Origin: an uncultured Clostridia bacterium | GTDB taxonomy: Bacteria; Bacillota; Clostridia; TANB77; CAG-508 | Direction of reading: 5' to 3' | Assembly (NCBI GenBank): GCA_947626335.1 | Contig: CANQRY010000005.1 | Span: 1-48,491, forward strand | DNA length: 48,491 nucleotides | Shown here: positions 25,903 to 33,379 of the stretch, piece after piece | How the letters are laid out: each line of letters starts with the position of its first letter | Position numbering within the stretch: the first letter of the stretch is position 1 | Program-made: the position numbers and the translations under genes | The notes under the pieces: model-generated | Told to the model about the DNA's origin: nothing | The model's input: only the letters and a program-made list of their open reading frames with translations | The model's database searches: none

Positions 25903-28488
25903 TTATTCTGTTCTTAGTGCTTCTACTGGATCTTTTTTGCTTGCCATTTTAGATGGAATTAAACCTGCTATCATTGTTAAAGCCATACTTATTATAACCA
26001 ATACAATTCCTGCTACAACTGGAAGTGATGCTGAAACTCCACTTACTCCTGAAAGTGCAGCAATAAGTATATTTATTGGTATGCATAATAAAACTGTTAT
26101 TCCAATTCCTAGTGCTCCTGCAACTAATCCTACAATTAAAGTTTCTGCATTAAATACTCTTGAAATATCTTTTTTAGATGCGCCTATTGCTCTTAAAATA
26201 CCAATTTCTTTTGTTCTTTCTAGTACAGAAATATATGTTATAATTCCTATCATAATTGAAGATACTACTAGTGAAATTGATACAAATGCAATAAGTACAT
26301 AACTAATAACATCAATAATTACTGTAACCGAATTTAGCATAATTCCTATCATATCTGTATATGTTATTACATTTTCTTCTTTATCATTTTGTCTTTGCGC
26401 TTCATTATAGTCTTCTATTGCATTTGAAATATTTTCTTTTGCTTCAAAATTTGTTGGGTATATATAAATTGTGCTTGGTTCTTCTAAATTTACTACTCCT
26501 AATTTTTTTAAATTATCTTCATAGCTTGAGTTTGCATTTTCAGTATATGTTTGCATTAATTTTGCAAGTTCTTCTTGTGATAATGTTGCAAGTTTCATTT
26601 TTTGCTCTGTTGATAAGTCACTAAAATTAAATGTTTTATCATCTGTATCTTCCGGAAAATCAATTCCTGTAAATACATTTACGTCTTTATTTTTCTTTTG
26701 CTCTTTTACAATTTCTGTATTATTTATTTTTTCTATTACATATTCTTTTAATTCTGAAGTATAACCAATTCCATCTGCAAGAGCAGTATTTACTGCTGAT
26801 TCATTTGGTTTTAAAATTCCTACTACTTTTATTTCTTCTGATTTGTCTACTAATTTTTTCATGTAGTCTTTGTCTTCACTTTTATCTGTCCATACTCCGT
26901 GTTCTTTTTTGTAGTAGTCTGTATTTAATACAAGTTTAAAAGATAAATCTAATAATTCGTCATAAGTAAATACTTCTTGCTCTGTTTTTTCTACTTCTTC
27001 TCCATTTTTAATTTTTTCCATTTTATCTTTTAATTCTTTTTGGTCCTTTAGTCCTAATGAATATAGCATATAGTCACTTACTTCGTTATTTTCGCTAACA
27101 ATTAAAACTACTTCATTATATTTTTCTGGCCACTTTCCTGATAAAACATCATACTGTGATTTTAATAATTCTTCATTATCTAACATTTCTTGCCAAACAT
27201 TATTTGAGCTTGTCATTATGCTTGCCTGCGCCTGCATAGCTTCTGGCACTTCGTTTTGTAAGCCTACTATTTTCATTGTTTGGTTTGGATTTACTTGTAC
27301 GGCGCCATCTTTTGTATTAGAAGAATATAAATTTATATCTAAATTATATGCATATTGAATAGCATTGCTATTTTCTTTTATGCTATTTTCCTCTGTTTCT
27401 AAATATTTTTTAAATTCTTTTAAATTATTTTTTTCTACTTTGCTAGATACTGTACTTAACATATCGCCCATTATTTCTACAGAATATATTTTTCCATCTT
27501 CATGCTCTCTCTCTTCTTTTAGTTCCATAAGTGAGCCTAACATGCTTGACATATCTACTGTTTCTTCTTGAATTGTAATTGGATAAGAAGAAAGTGTATC
27601 TTCTTGCACTTTATCTATATAATTTTGAACTCCATTTGATATTGATAAAATAAGTGCTATTCCTATTATTCCAATGCTTCCAGCAAATGAAGTTAAAAAT
27701 GTTCTTCCTTTTTTAGTCATTAAGTTATTTAAACTTAGTCTTAATGCTGTAAAGAATTTCATTGATGTTCTTCTTTTTTCTTTTTGATTATTTTCTTTTT
27801 TGTTTTTTTCTGTGTATGGGTTGGTATCATCTATAACTTTTCCGTCTAAAACTTTAATTATTCTTGATGAATATTTTTCTGCTAAATCTGGATTGTGAGT
27901 TACCATAATTATTAATTTGTCTTTTGAAATGCTTTTTAAGATTTCCATAATTTGATTACTGGTAACTGTATCTAGAGCTCCCGTTGGTTCATCTGCTAGT
28001 ATTATATCTGGGTTATTTACTAAAGCTCTTGCAATAGCTACCCTTTGCATTTGTCCACCAGACATTTGATTTGGCTTTTTGTGTATTTGGTCTTCTAGTC
28101 CTACTTGTTTTAGCACTTCTATTGCTCTTTTTCTTCTTTCTGATTTTGAAATTCCAGAAAGAGTAAGTGCAAGTTCTACATTTGAAAGTACAGTTTGGTG
28201 TGGTATTAAATTGTAATTTTGAAAAACAAATCCTACAGAGTAATTTCTGTATGCATCCCAATCTCTATCTTTAAATTCTTTTGTAGATTTTCCATTTATA
28301 ATTAAATCTCCAGATGTGTACCTATCTAGTCCTCCTATAATATTAAGTAAAGTAGTTTTTCCACAACCGCTTGGTCCTAGTATAGAAACAAATTCACTTT
28401 TTCTAAATTCTATACTAATTCCTTTTAGTGCTTTTACTTCATTTTCTCCTGATAAGTAATTTTTTGTAATATCTTTTAATTGTAACAT
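25903..28488 (-). CDS. ABC transporter, fused ATPase and FtsX-like permease (MacB-like)
   Basis: 861 residues. The N-terminal ATPase covers about 1-225: GPSGCGKTTLLN Walker A, MSGGQMQRVAIARAL signature, IILADEPTGALD Walker B. A charged linker leads to a membrane segment at about 255-280, a large extracytoplasmic MacB-type domain (about 285-720) and three C-terminal segments with the FtsX permease region (TKEIGILRAIGASKKDI). Such fused LolD-FtsX exporters move lipoproteins, peptides or toxins, or act as mechanotransmission devices; the substrate here is unknown. It could export the NRPS product, but the distance of about 12 kb argues against assuming this. Confidence 0.88.
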   Translation of the reverse strand: MLQLKDITKNYLSGENEVKALKGISIEFRKSEFVSILGPSGCGKTTLLNIIGGLDRYTSGDLIINGKSTKEFKDRDWDAYRNYSVGFVFQNYNLIPHQTVLSNVELALTLSGISKSERRKRAIEVLKQVGLEDQIHKKPNQMSGGQMQRVAIARALVNNPDIILADEPTGALDTVTSNQIMEILKSISKDKLIIMVTHNPDLAEKYSSRIIKVLDGKVIDDTNPYTEKNKKENNQKEKRRTSMKFFTALRLSLNNLMTKKGRTFLTSFAGSIGIIGIALILSISNGVQNYIDKVQEDTLSSYPITIQEETVDMSSMLGSLMELKEEREHEDGKIYSVEIMGDMLSTVSSKVEKNNLKEFKKYLETEENSIKENSNAIQYAYNLDINLYSSNTKDGAVQVNPNQTMKIVGLQNEVPEAMQAQASIMTSSNNVWQEMLDNEELLKSQYDVLSGKWPEKYNEVVLIVSENNEVSDYMLYSLGLKDQKELKDKMEKIKNGEEVEKTEQEVFTYDELLDLSFKLVLNTDYYKKEHGVWTDKSEDKDYMKKLVDKSEEIKVVGILKPNESAVNTALADGIGYTSELKEYVIEKINNTEIVKEQKKNKDVNVFTGIDFPEDTDDKTFNFSDLSTEQKMKLATLSQEELAKLMQTYTENANSSYEDNLKKLGVVNLEEPSTIYIYPTNFEAKENISNAIEDYNEAQRQNDKEENVITYTDMIGIMLNSVTVIIDVISYVLIAFVSISLVVSSIMIGIITYISVLERTKEIGILRAIGASKKDISRVFNAETLIVGLVAGALGIGITVLLCIPINILIAALSGVSGVSASLPVVAGIVLVIISMALTMIAGLIPSKMASKKDPVEALRTE

Positions 28489-28644
28489 TTTCTTTCTCCT
28501 TTTTGTTACTCTTTATTTTAATATTTTATTTATGGATTATACCTTTTATTATATGTTATATAATACATTTTATTTTCTCTTTAGTCAAGAGATTATTTTG
28601 TCTAAAATTGGCTATATACAAATACTTTTAAATTTTTCGCTTTA

Positions 28645-28701
28645 AAAAAATTAAGACCATATTTTAACTATTTATTACAATAGCTAAAGTATGGTCTTGT
28701 T
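28645..28701 (-). terminator. Rho-independent terminator of the 72-aa membrane protein gene
   Basis: AAGACCATATTTTAACTA (28653-28670) pairs with TAGCTAAAGTATGGTCTT (28681-28698) with two mismatched or wobble positions. Read on the minus strand it is followed by a run of seven T. Confidence 0.75.
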
Positions 28702-28713
28702 TTTTGGAAAATA

Positions 28714-28932
28714 TCACTTCATTTTTTCTAAAGAATTAGTATCTTGTATAGAACCTAAAATAGATATTATTGTTATAATTATCCAGTAACTTTCTTTTGT
28801 GCTTTCAATCAATGAAAGTACTACTAATACCAAATCAATTATAAGGTTCGTTATTAATCTTTTTTTAGTGTATTTTCCAAAAAAGACAATAATTAGGTTC
28901 ACCATTGATAATACTATAATGATGCCTACCAT
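28714..28932 (-). CDS. Small membrane protein of unknown function
   Basis: 72 residues with hydrophobic segments at about 2-18, 27-43 and 48-62, a basic loop (KYTKKR) and a polar end (QDTNSLEKMK). A strong AGGAGGG site precedes the ATG and a clear terminator follows the stop, which supports a real gene. No family was recognised. It stands alone between the MacB-like exporter and the orphan gene at 29258, divergent from the latter. Confidence 0.6.
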   Translation of the reverse strand: MVGIIIVLSMVNLIIVFFGKYTKKRLITNLIIDLVLVVLSLIESTKESYWIIITIISILGSIQDTNSLEKMK

Positions 28933-29110
28933 AATATTCCCTCCTACATACTTTTGTTGATGTTTTTGCTCTTTTTATGTTAAAACTAAAAAGTTAAGGA
29001 AGTCTTTCCTCACTAATTAGTGAAAAAAATTGTAACATAGAATATTATCTACGTTAAGGTAAATTATAGCACTTTTACAATAAAATTGCAAATTTTATGT
29101 AAAGACTTTT

Positions 29111-29139
29111 TTGACATTGTAGACATAAAATGTTATAAT
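29111..29139 (+). promoter_or_regulatory. Perfect consensus sigma-A promoter
   Basis: TTGACA (29111-29116), exactly 17 nt, then TATAAT (29134-29139). Both hexamers and the spacing match consensus, which is not the case for any other promoter found in this window. It drives the orphan gene at 29258. Confidence 0.8.
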
Positions 29140-29145
29140 TAATTA

Positions 29146-29257
29146 GGTAGCCTTTTGGCTTCCGCATTTTTCCTATTGGCTAAGTAGTGAATAGGTTTTC
29201 CTTTCGCTTTTAGTAAATTCATTTTTTATTTTTTCATCAAAAAAGGAGGAAAAAAAC
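29146..29257 (+). promoter_or_regulatory. Structured 5' leader of the orphan gene
   Basis: A leader of about 112 nt follows the promoter. It contains short hairpins (AGCC-TTTT-GGCT near 29149-29160; CCTATT...AATAGG near 29171-29194), then a T-rich stretch and a strong AAAAGGAGG site. No known riboswitch class was recognised. The 325-nt gap 28933-29257 holds, besides this, only a short palindrome CACTAATTAGTG at 29011-29022. Confidence 0.4.
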
Positions 29258-29566
29258 ATGTTAGCAAAGGAACTTAAAATCTCTAATTACTGGAAGCAAC
29301 GCAACTTCATCGAAAGAAAACTTAAGGCGCTTTTACTTGATAAAATTGGAGACGCCTGCTTTACCTACCACGGGTACCTCTTTCCTGAAGTAAGGCAGTA
29401 CTTTGAAAGTGAGGGCTTTCGCATTTCTATGCCGAGCGAAGAAAACTACGCCCTTCGGGCAAAGAACAATGGACGCTTTACGTACTTTTTCTACCCTAAG
29501 GACGACATCGTTCTAAGCGAAGAAGATGTAGAAAAATCCCAAGAAAATTGCATCGACTGTTTCTAA
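29258..29566 (+). CDS. Orphan 102-aa soluble protein, atypical codon use, probably highly expressed
   Basis: No family was recognised. The protein is hydrophilic, has no signal or membrane segment, an aromatic-rich core (CFTYHGYLFPEVRQYFESEG), an acidic C-terminal part (DDIVLSEEDVEKSQEN) and Cys at residue 34 and twice near the end (CIDCF). Codons are mostly C-ending (TTC, TAC, ATC, GAC), and a 60-base sample (29341-29400) is about 47% G+C, against about 20% in a sample of the NRPS gene (12901-12960). Perfect promoter, leader, optimal AAAAGGAGG site and strong terminator all point to a real, strongly transcribed single-gene unit. The composition could mean selection for expression or recent transfer. 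Confidence 0.75.
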   Translation: MLAKELKISNYWKQRNFIERKLKALLLDKIGDACFTYHGYLFPEVRQYFESEGFRISMPSEENYALRAKNNGRFTYFFYPKDDIVLSEEDVEKSQENCIDCF

Positions 29567-29585
29567 AGCTTTTTAAGTTCTAGCT

Positions 29586-29619
29586 AAAAACTCTCTAGCA
29601 TTCTAGAGAGTTTTTTTAT
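29586..29619. terminator. Bidirectional terminator
   Basis: AAAAACTCTCTAG and CTAGAGAGTTTTT form a 13-bp perfect stem with a 4-nt loop (CATT) and T-runs on both strands. It ends the orphan gene (+) and the tag gene (-). Confidence 0.88.
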
Positions 29620-30148
29620 ATAAATAACATTCTTTATCATGTGAATATATAATTCCTATTGCTTGTAAATAAGAATATATAATAGTAGTTCCTACAAATT
29701 TCATTCCTCTTTTTTGTAAATCGCTTGAAATAGCATCTGATAAATTGTTTTTAGTTTTATTTGTTTCATAAATTGTTTTATTTTGTGTGAATGTTCTTAA
29801 ATAATTATAAAATGAACCATATTCATTTACTATTTTTTTAAAAATTTTGCTATTATTTATACTTGCATTAATTTTTAATTTATTTCTAATTATATTTTTA
29901 TTATTTAATAGTTCTTCAATTTTTTTATTATCATAGGAGCATACTTTATTAATATCAAAATTATCATATGCTTTTTTTAAATTTTCTCTTTTGTTTAATA
30001 CACATTCCCACGATAAACCTGCTTGAAATGATTCTAATATTAACATTTCATACAAATATTTATCATCAAAATTTGGTCTGCACCATTCGTTATCATGATA
30101 TTTTATATATTTAGGATTTTTTAAATTACACCATTTACACCTTATCAT
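29603..30148 (-). CDS. tag: DNA-3-methyladenine glycosylase I
   Basis: 181 residues, normal for Tag. The N-terminal RCKWC and YHDNEW motifs, the FQAGLSWECVLNKR block and the C-terminal FVGTTIIYSYLQAIG region match the family; the conserved Cys and His residues bind zinc. It removes 3-methyladenine from alkylated DNA as the first step of base excision repair. Its start codon overlaps the stop of the upstream methyltransferase gene by 4 nt, so the two are translationally coupled as a small alkylation-repair operon. No Ada-type regulator is adjacent. Confidence 0.92.
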   Translation of the reverse strand: MIRCKWCNLKNPKYIKYHDNEWCRPNFDDKYLYEMLILESFQAGLSWECVLNKRENLKKAYDNFDINKVCSYDNKKIEELLNNKNIIRNKLKINASINNSKIFKKIVNEYGSFYNYLRTFTQNKTIYETNKTKNNLSDAISSDLQKRGMKFVGTTIIYSYLQAIGIIYSHDKECYLYKKTL

Positions 30149-30684
30149 AATGCTGTACCTCGCCTTGGAACAAAGTATTTTGACACATCAATTTCCTCAT
30201 GTTTTAATAACTCTACTTTATTATTTATACCCCCGCCATATCCTATAAGGTTTCCGCCTTTTCCAACTACTCTATGGCATGGAATGATAATGGAAATTGG
30301 ATTCCAACCTACTGCGCCACCAACTGCTTGTGACGACATTTTTTCTATGTTTCTGTTTTTAGAAATCATTTTAGAAATATCACTATATGTAATTAGCTTA
30401 CCATATTTAATTGTTTTAAGTATGTCTAAAACTTCTTTTCTAAATGGTGTTAAATTATTTATTTTATAATTTGGTGTAAAGTCTGGTTCTTTTCCGGCAA
30501 AGTATAAATCTAACCATTTAGTAGTTTCTTTAAATATTGGAAGATATTCTTCTTTTGAATTTGCTTCACATCTTAATAATCCCCTAGATGCTTCAAACCA
30601 TAATCCTGTTAAATATTCTCCATCACTATTCATTATTATGTTTGAAAATTCTTTTGGTGTTTGATAGATGTATTTGTATATCAT
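30145..30684 (-). CDS. ogt: Methylated-DNA--[protein]-cysteine S-methyltransferase
   Basis: 179 residues. The active-site block IIPCHRVVGKGGNLIGYGGG contains the acceptor Cys in PCHRV, and an upstream helix region (VLDILKTIKYGKLITYSDI) fits the DNA-binding domain. The enzyme removes O6-alkyl groups from guanine by transferring them to its own cysteine. An N-terminal domain of about 80 residues is present, as in Ogt. It overlaps tag by 4 nt. Start: the only upstream Met in frame; the site before it is weak. Ogt versus AdaB naming is not decisive. Confidence 0.92.
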   Translation of the reverse strand: MIYKYIYQTPKEFSNIIMNSDGEYLTGLWFEASRGLLRCEANSKEEYLPIFKETTKWLDLYFAGKEPDFTPNYKINNLTPFRKEVLDILKTIKYGKLITYSDISKMISKNRNIEKMSSQAVGGAVGWNPISIIIPCHRVVGKGGNLIGYGGGINNKVELLKHEEIDVSKYFVPRRGTAL

Positions 30685-30723
30685 ATTATTCTCCGTTTTA
30701 AATAAAATATAATTTTGCTGTAT

Positions 30724-30753
30724 AAAAAATGGCCTATTTTTAAGCCATTTTTT
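30724..30753 (-). terminator. Rho-independent terminator of the 30849-32172 unit
   Basis: AAAAATGGC (30725-30733) pairs with GCCATTTTT (30744-30752). On the minus strand the stem is followed by T residues, so it ends the two-gene unit upstream and isolates ogt-tag. Confidence 0.65.
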
Positions 30754-30848
30754 GGCGCCATAATTTGTATATGGAAATTTTTTATATATTGCAATAATAA
30801 ATAGTAATATATATTAGCTGGGATTGTTATGGTTTTCTTCCATATTTG

Positions 30849-31673
30849 CTAAAACTTCTCTCCTGCATCAATTTCTCTTTGTTTAATATATTCAAAAAAA
30901 CTATTCAAATCTGAATTAGCTAATTTAACAGAATCTTCTTTTCCTACTTTTTTAGCATTTTCTAATAATCTATTATATAAATAGTTTACAATATCAAATG
31001 CTGTATCTCCTTTTTCTGTAGTTAATCTAGTTAATTGTTTAGGACTAATAGTATGGTTTGCTTTCCCTTTTATATCTCTTTTAGGACCTTGTTCAAACAT
31101 TTTCCTTAAGCTTTCCATTGAAAAATCTTCTGCAAATACACTATTATACTGATCTTCTATTATAAAATCTTCTCCTTCTTTAGCACTAACTTGGAAATAA
31201 ATTTCGTCTTTAAATCTTTTCTCCATAGCATCATAAACTTTTTTTTCATCAACTTGTTCTTGGCTAGAATAATCTTTTATATCAAAATACATTCTATATT
31301 CTTCAGGAATATCACAAACTCTTAATTTTTTAAATTCGCGAATGAATGAATTTTTTATTTCGATTATTCCTTTTCCACCTCGTGATAGATATACCCTTGA
31401 TTGTTTTTCATTTTTCATTTTTGAAGCACCACCAATTTGTGGCTTTAATCCTTCTCTACTTATTCTGCCTAAATTATCTCTTGTTGTAAAATGGAAATAT
31501 GAATTATTTAAATCAATTTCACTAATATTGACTTGTTCTAAACTACTTTGTTGTTGTAATTCCAATTCTTGTTTTTCCATTTCATTCTTCGTTTCATCAG
31601 TTAATGGTGTATCTGATATTTCTTGTAATACTTGCTTTCCCAAAGCAGAAGTACTAATTTCATTTTTAACCAT
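30849..31673 (-). CDS. Unknown protein with an ADP-ribosyltransferase-like N-terminal pattern
   Basis: The start is the ATG at 31673, six bases after AAGGGA, inside a longer frame beginning at 31688. The 274-residue protein is cytosolic. After a Gln/Glu-rich N-terminus of about 55 residues comes YFHFTTRDNLGRISREGLKP, then about 17 residues later RVYLSRGGKG. This H-x-T...NL..I...GLKP...VYLS pattern resembles the front part of ADP-ribosyltransferase/phosphotransferase-fold proteins, but the complete catalytic set was not identified. The C-terminal half is charged and helical (NYLYNRLLENAKKVGKED). It follows the 31723 gene by 49 nt on the same strand. Function not assigned. Confidence 0.5.
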   Translation of the reverse strand: MVKNEISTSALGKQVLQEISDTPLTDETKNEMEKQELELQQQSSLEQVNISEIDLNNSYFHFTTRDNLGRISREGLKPQIGGASKMKNEKQSRVYLSRGGKGIIEIKNSFIREFKKLRVCDIPEEYRMYFDIKDYSSQEQVDEKKVYDAMEKRFKDEIYFQVSAKEGEDFIIEDQYNSVFAEDFSMESLRKMFEQGPKRDIKGKANHTISPKQLTRLTTEKGDTAFDIVNYLYNRLLENAKKVGKEDSVKLANSDLNSFFEYIKQREIDAGEKF

Positions 31674-31722
31674 AAACAATCCCTTCATTCGTTTTTTTCT
31701 TTTCTAAATAATATAAGAAATA

Positions 31723-32172
31723 TTATTTTATTTTTAAAATTTTTTTAATTTTATTAAAAAATCTTGTAATAAAATTTGCTTTATAAACTACCATTTCAGT
31801 AACTTCTTCTTTTTCTTCTGCTTCACTACAAATATTTCGTTTTTTTAATATTTCCTCAATATCATATAATGACTTCTTTTGTTCTTCTAAAATTAATCTA
31901 TCATTTTCCTGTTTTCTAATAATTTTCTCTCTTTGTACTTCTGTTGCCCAATAATCTCTAAATAATATTCCTATTATTGCTCTTGCTCTTTTAGAAACAT
32001 TTTGTTCATCTAATGTTTTTTTAGGATCATATATAAATTCATATTCTTTGTTTGAATTTAGCTTGAATAATTCTATCTTATTTGCAGGAATCTTCTCATA
32101 ATCTTCTTTAGAAATAAACTTTAATATCTCTAAAACTTCACTATAAGCATTTGCGTATTCTACACCAATCAT
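31723..32172 (-). CDS. Unknown 149-aa protein paired with the ART-like gene
   Basis: A hydrophilic protein starting MIGVEYANAYSEVLEIL, with a central VSKRARAIIGILFRDYWA segment, a coiled-coil-like Lys/Glu/Gln stretch (about 90-125) and a basic amphipathic end (ITRFFNKIKKILKIK) that could touch the membrane or RNA. A good GAGGA site precedes the ATG. No known family was recognised with confidence. It precedes the 274-aa gene with a 49-nt gap and probably shares its mRNA and terminator, so the two products may work together. Confidence 0.5.
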   Translation of the reverse strand: MIGVEYANAYSEVLEILKFISKEDYEKIPANKIELFKLNSNKEYEFIYDPKKTLDEQNVSKRARAIIGILFRDYWATEVQREKIIRKQENDRLILEEQKKSLYDIEEILKKRNICSEAEEKEEVTEMVVYKANFITRFFNKIKKILKIK

Positions 32173-32199
32173 TTTATCCTCTTCTCATTTTTTATTATA

Positions 32200-32241
32200 A
32201 AATTAAAACACCAAGTTCTATTTTTCAAAACACTTGGTGTT
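32200..32241 (-). terminator. Terminator after tRNA-Lys
   Basis: AACACCAAGT (32207-32216) and ACTTGGTGTT (32232-32241) form a 10-bp perfect stem. On the minus strand it lies just after the tRNA 3' end and is followed by a T-rich stretch. Confidence 0.7.
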
Positions 32242-32245
32242 CTAA

Positions 32246-32321
32246 TGGTGCGTCATAGAGGAGTCGAACCTCCGACCATCAGATTAAGAGTCTGCTGCTC
32301 TACCAACTGAGCTAATGACGC
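32246..32321 (-). tRNA. tRNA-Lys(CTT)
   Basis: A 76-nt cloverleaf on the minus strand with encoded CCA. Acceptor GCGTCAT/ATGACGC, D-arm AGCTCAGTTGGTAGAGC, anticodon stem-loop with loop CTCTTAA (anticodon CTT, reads AAG), and T-arm with GGTTCGACTCC. All stems pair. Confidence 0.95.
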
Positions 32322-32390
32322 ATAAATTGTTTGCAAGTATTATTATAAGACGTTTTGGGCTTATTTGTCAATACTTTTTTATTAGTTCTA

Positions 32391-32421
32391 TAGAACAATA
32401 GACTCTTAATCTATTGTTCTA
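32391..32421 (-). other. Hairpin downstream of rsmA
   Basis: TAGAACAATAGA (32391-32402) and TCTATTGTTCTA (32410-32421) form a perfect 12-bp stem with a 7-nt loop, just beyond the rsmA stop. No T-run follows on the minus strand, so it may protect an mRNA end rather than terminate. Confidence 0.5.
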
Positions 32422-32438
32422 CAAATAAATTATCAACT

Positions 32439-32513
32439 TTATATCTTATTTGCAATTTCTGCAAATTGTTCTATTGTTAAAACTTCTCCTCTTATGCTTT
32501 CTGGCAATCCGAA
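32439..32513 (-). pseudogene. rsmA: Displaced 3' end of rsmA (frameshifted)
   Basis: One frame away from the rsmA ORF the minus strand reads GLPESIRGEVLTIEQFAEIA then NKI and a stop at 32441-32439, which is the normal KsgA/RsmA C-terminus (LGLP...RGE.LTIEQFA.I). Removing one base in the CGG at 32510-32512 restores a continuous gene 32439-33282. It has no start signals of its own. Confidence 0.8.
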
Positions 32514-33282
32514 GTAAGTCTAATACATTTTTTATTTCTTCTTTTTGTGCTATACCTGCATTTGAAAGTCCGTTTAACAAGGTTTTTCTTCTTTGCATAA
32601 AACTTGCTTTTATAATTTGGAAAAGTCTTTTTTCATTTTTCAAATTTATTGGCGGATTTTTTCTTATATTTAGTTTTATTACTTCTGAATCAACTTGTGG
32701 TGATGGAATAAACGAATCTTTTGGCACTAACATTACTTTTTGTGTTTCACAATAATAATATACACAATATGTAATTGCTCCTGCTAATTTTTCCCCAGGA
32801 ATTGCAGTTAGTCTGTCTGCTACTTCTTTTTGAACCATAACAGTAATGCTTGTTACAGATACTTTATCTTCTAATAATTTCATAATTATTGGTGTTGTAA
32901 TATAATATGGTAAATTTGCTACTATTTTTATTTTATCTTTCTCAATGTTTTTTTCTTTTATAAGATTATCAAAATTTATTTTTAAAACGTCTTCATTTAA
33001 TAATATAAAGTTATCATATAGTGAAAATCTATCTTTCAAAATTGAAATCATTTTGTTGTCTATTTCTATTGCTATTACTTTTTTTGCTTTTTCTATTAGT
33101 GCAGCAGTAAGACTTCCAAGCCCTGGCCCTATTTCAATTACAATATCTTCTTTTGATATATCAGAGGCTTTTACAATATTTTGTATAACCTCTTCATTTA
33201 TTAAAAAATTTTGTCCTAAGTTCTTGTTTGCACTAATGTTATATTTTTTCATCAAAAATTTAGTTTCTTGCTCAAGATTCAT
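32446..33282 (-). CDS. rsmA: 16S rRNA dimethyladenosine transferase (KsgA), C-terminus frameshifted
   Basis: 278 residues as read. It is the SAM-dependent enzyme that dimethylates two adjacent adenines near the 3' end of 16S rRNA during small-subunit assembly. Visible motifs: NLGQNFLIN near the N-terminus, the SAM-binding IEIGPGLGSLTAAL, IAIEID, the catalytic NLPYYITTPI, and the SFIPSPQVDSEVIKL block. After NVLDLL the frame slips and the last roughly 21 residues (basic, Arg/Asn/Cys-rich) do not belong to the family; the true end lies in the next frame (32439-32513). The methyltransferase core is intact, so the truncated form might still work. A sequencing error is a strong alternative. Confidence 0.92.
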   Translation of the reverse strand: MNLEQETKFLMKKYNISANKNLGQNFLINEEVIQNIVKASDISKEDIVIEIGPGLGSLTAALIEKAKKVIAIEIDNKMISILKDRFSLYDNFILLNEDVLKINFDNLIKEKNIEKDKIKIVANLPYYITTPIIMKLLEDKVSVTSITVMVQKEVADRLTAIPGEKLAGAITYCVYYYCETQKVMLVPKDSFIPSPQVDSEVIKLNIRKNPPINLKNEKRLFQIIKASFMQRRKTLLNGLSNAGIAQKEEIKNVLDLLRIARKHKRRSFNNRTICRNCK

Positions 33283-33334
33283 ATATTTTCCTCTTTTCTA
33301 CATATAAAGTATATAGTCGTAATTTAAAAAAGTC

Positions 33335-33371
33335 AAGAAAAAATCTATGAAGCATTTTCTTCATAGATTTT
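33335..33371 (-). terminator. Rho-independent terminator of the VanW/G5 gene
   Basis: AAATCTATGAAG (33341-33352) and CTTCATAGATTT (33359-33370) form a 12-bp perfect stem followed on the minus strand by a T-run. Confidence 0.85.
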
Positions 33372-33379
33372 TTTATTAT

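Noticed and set aside
25903..28488. Exporter of the NRPS product
   Set aside because: It lies about 12 kb away with unrelated genes in between; fused LolD-FtsX transporters are common.
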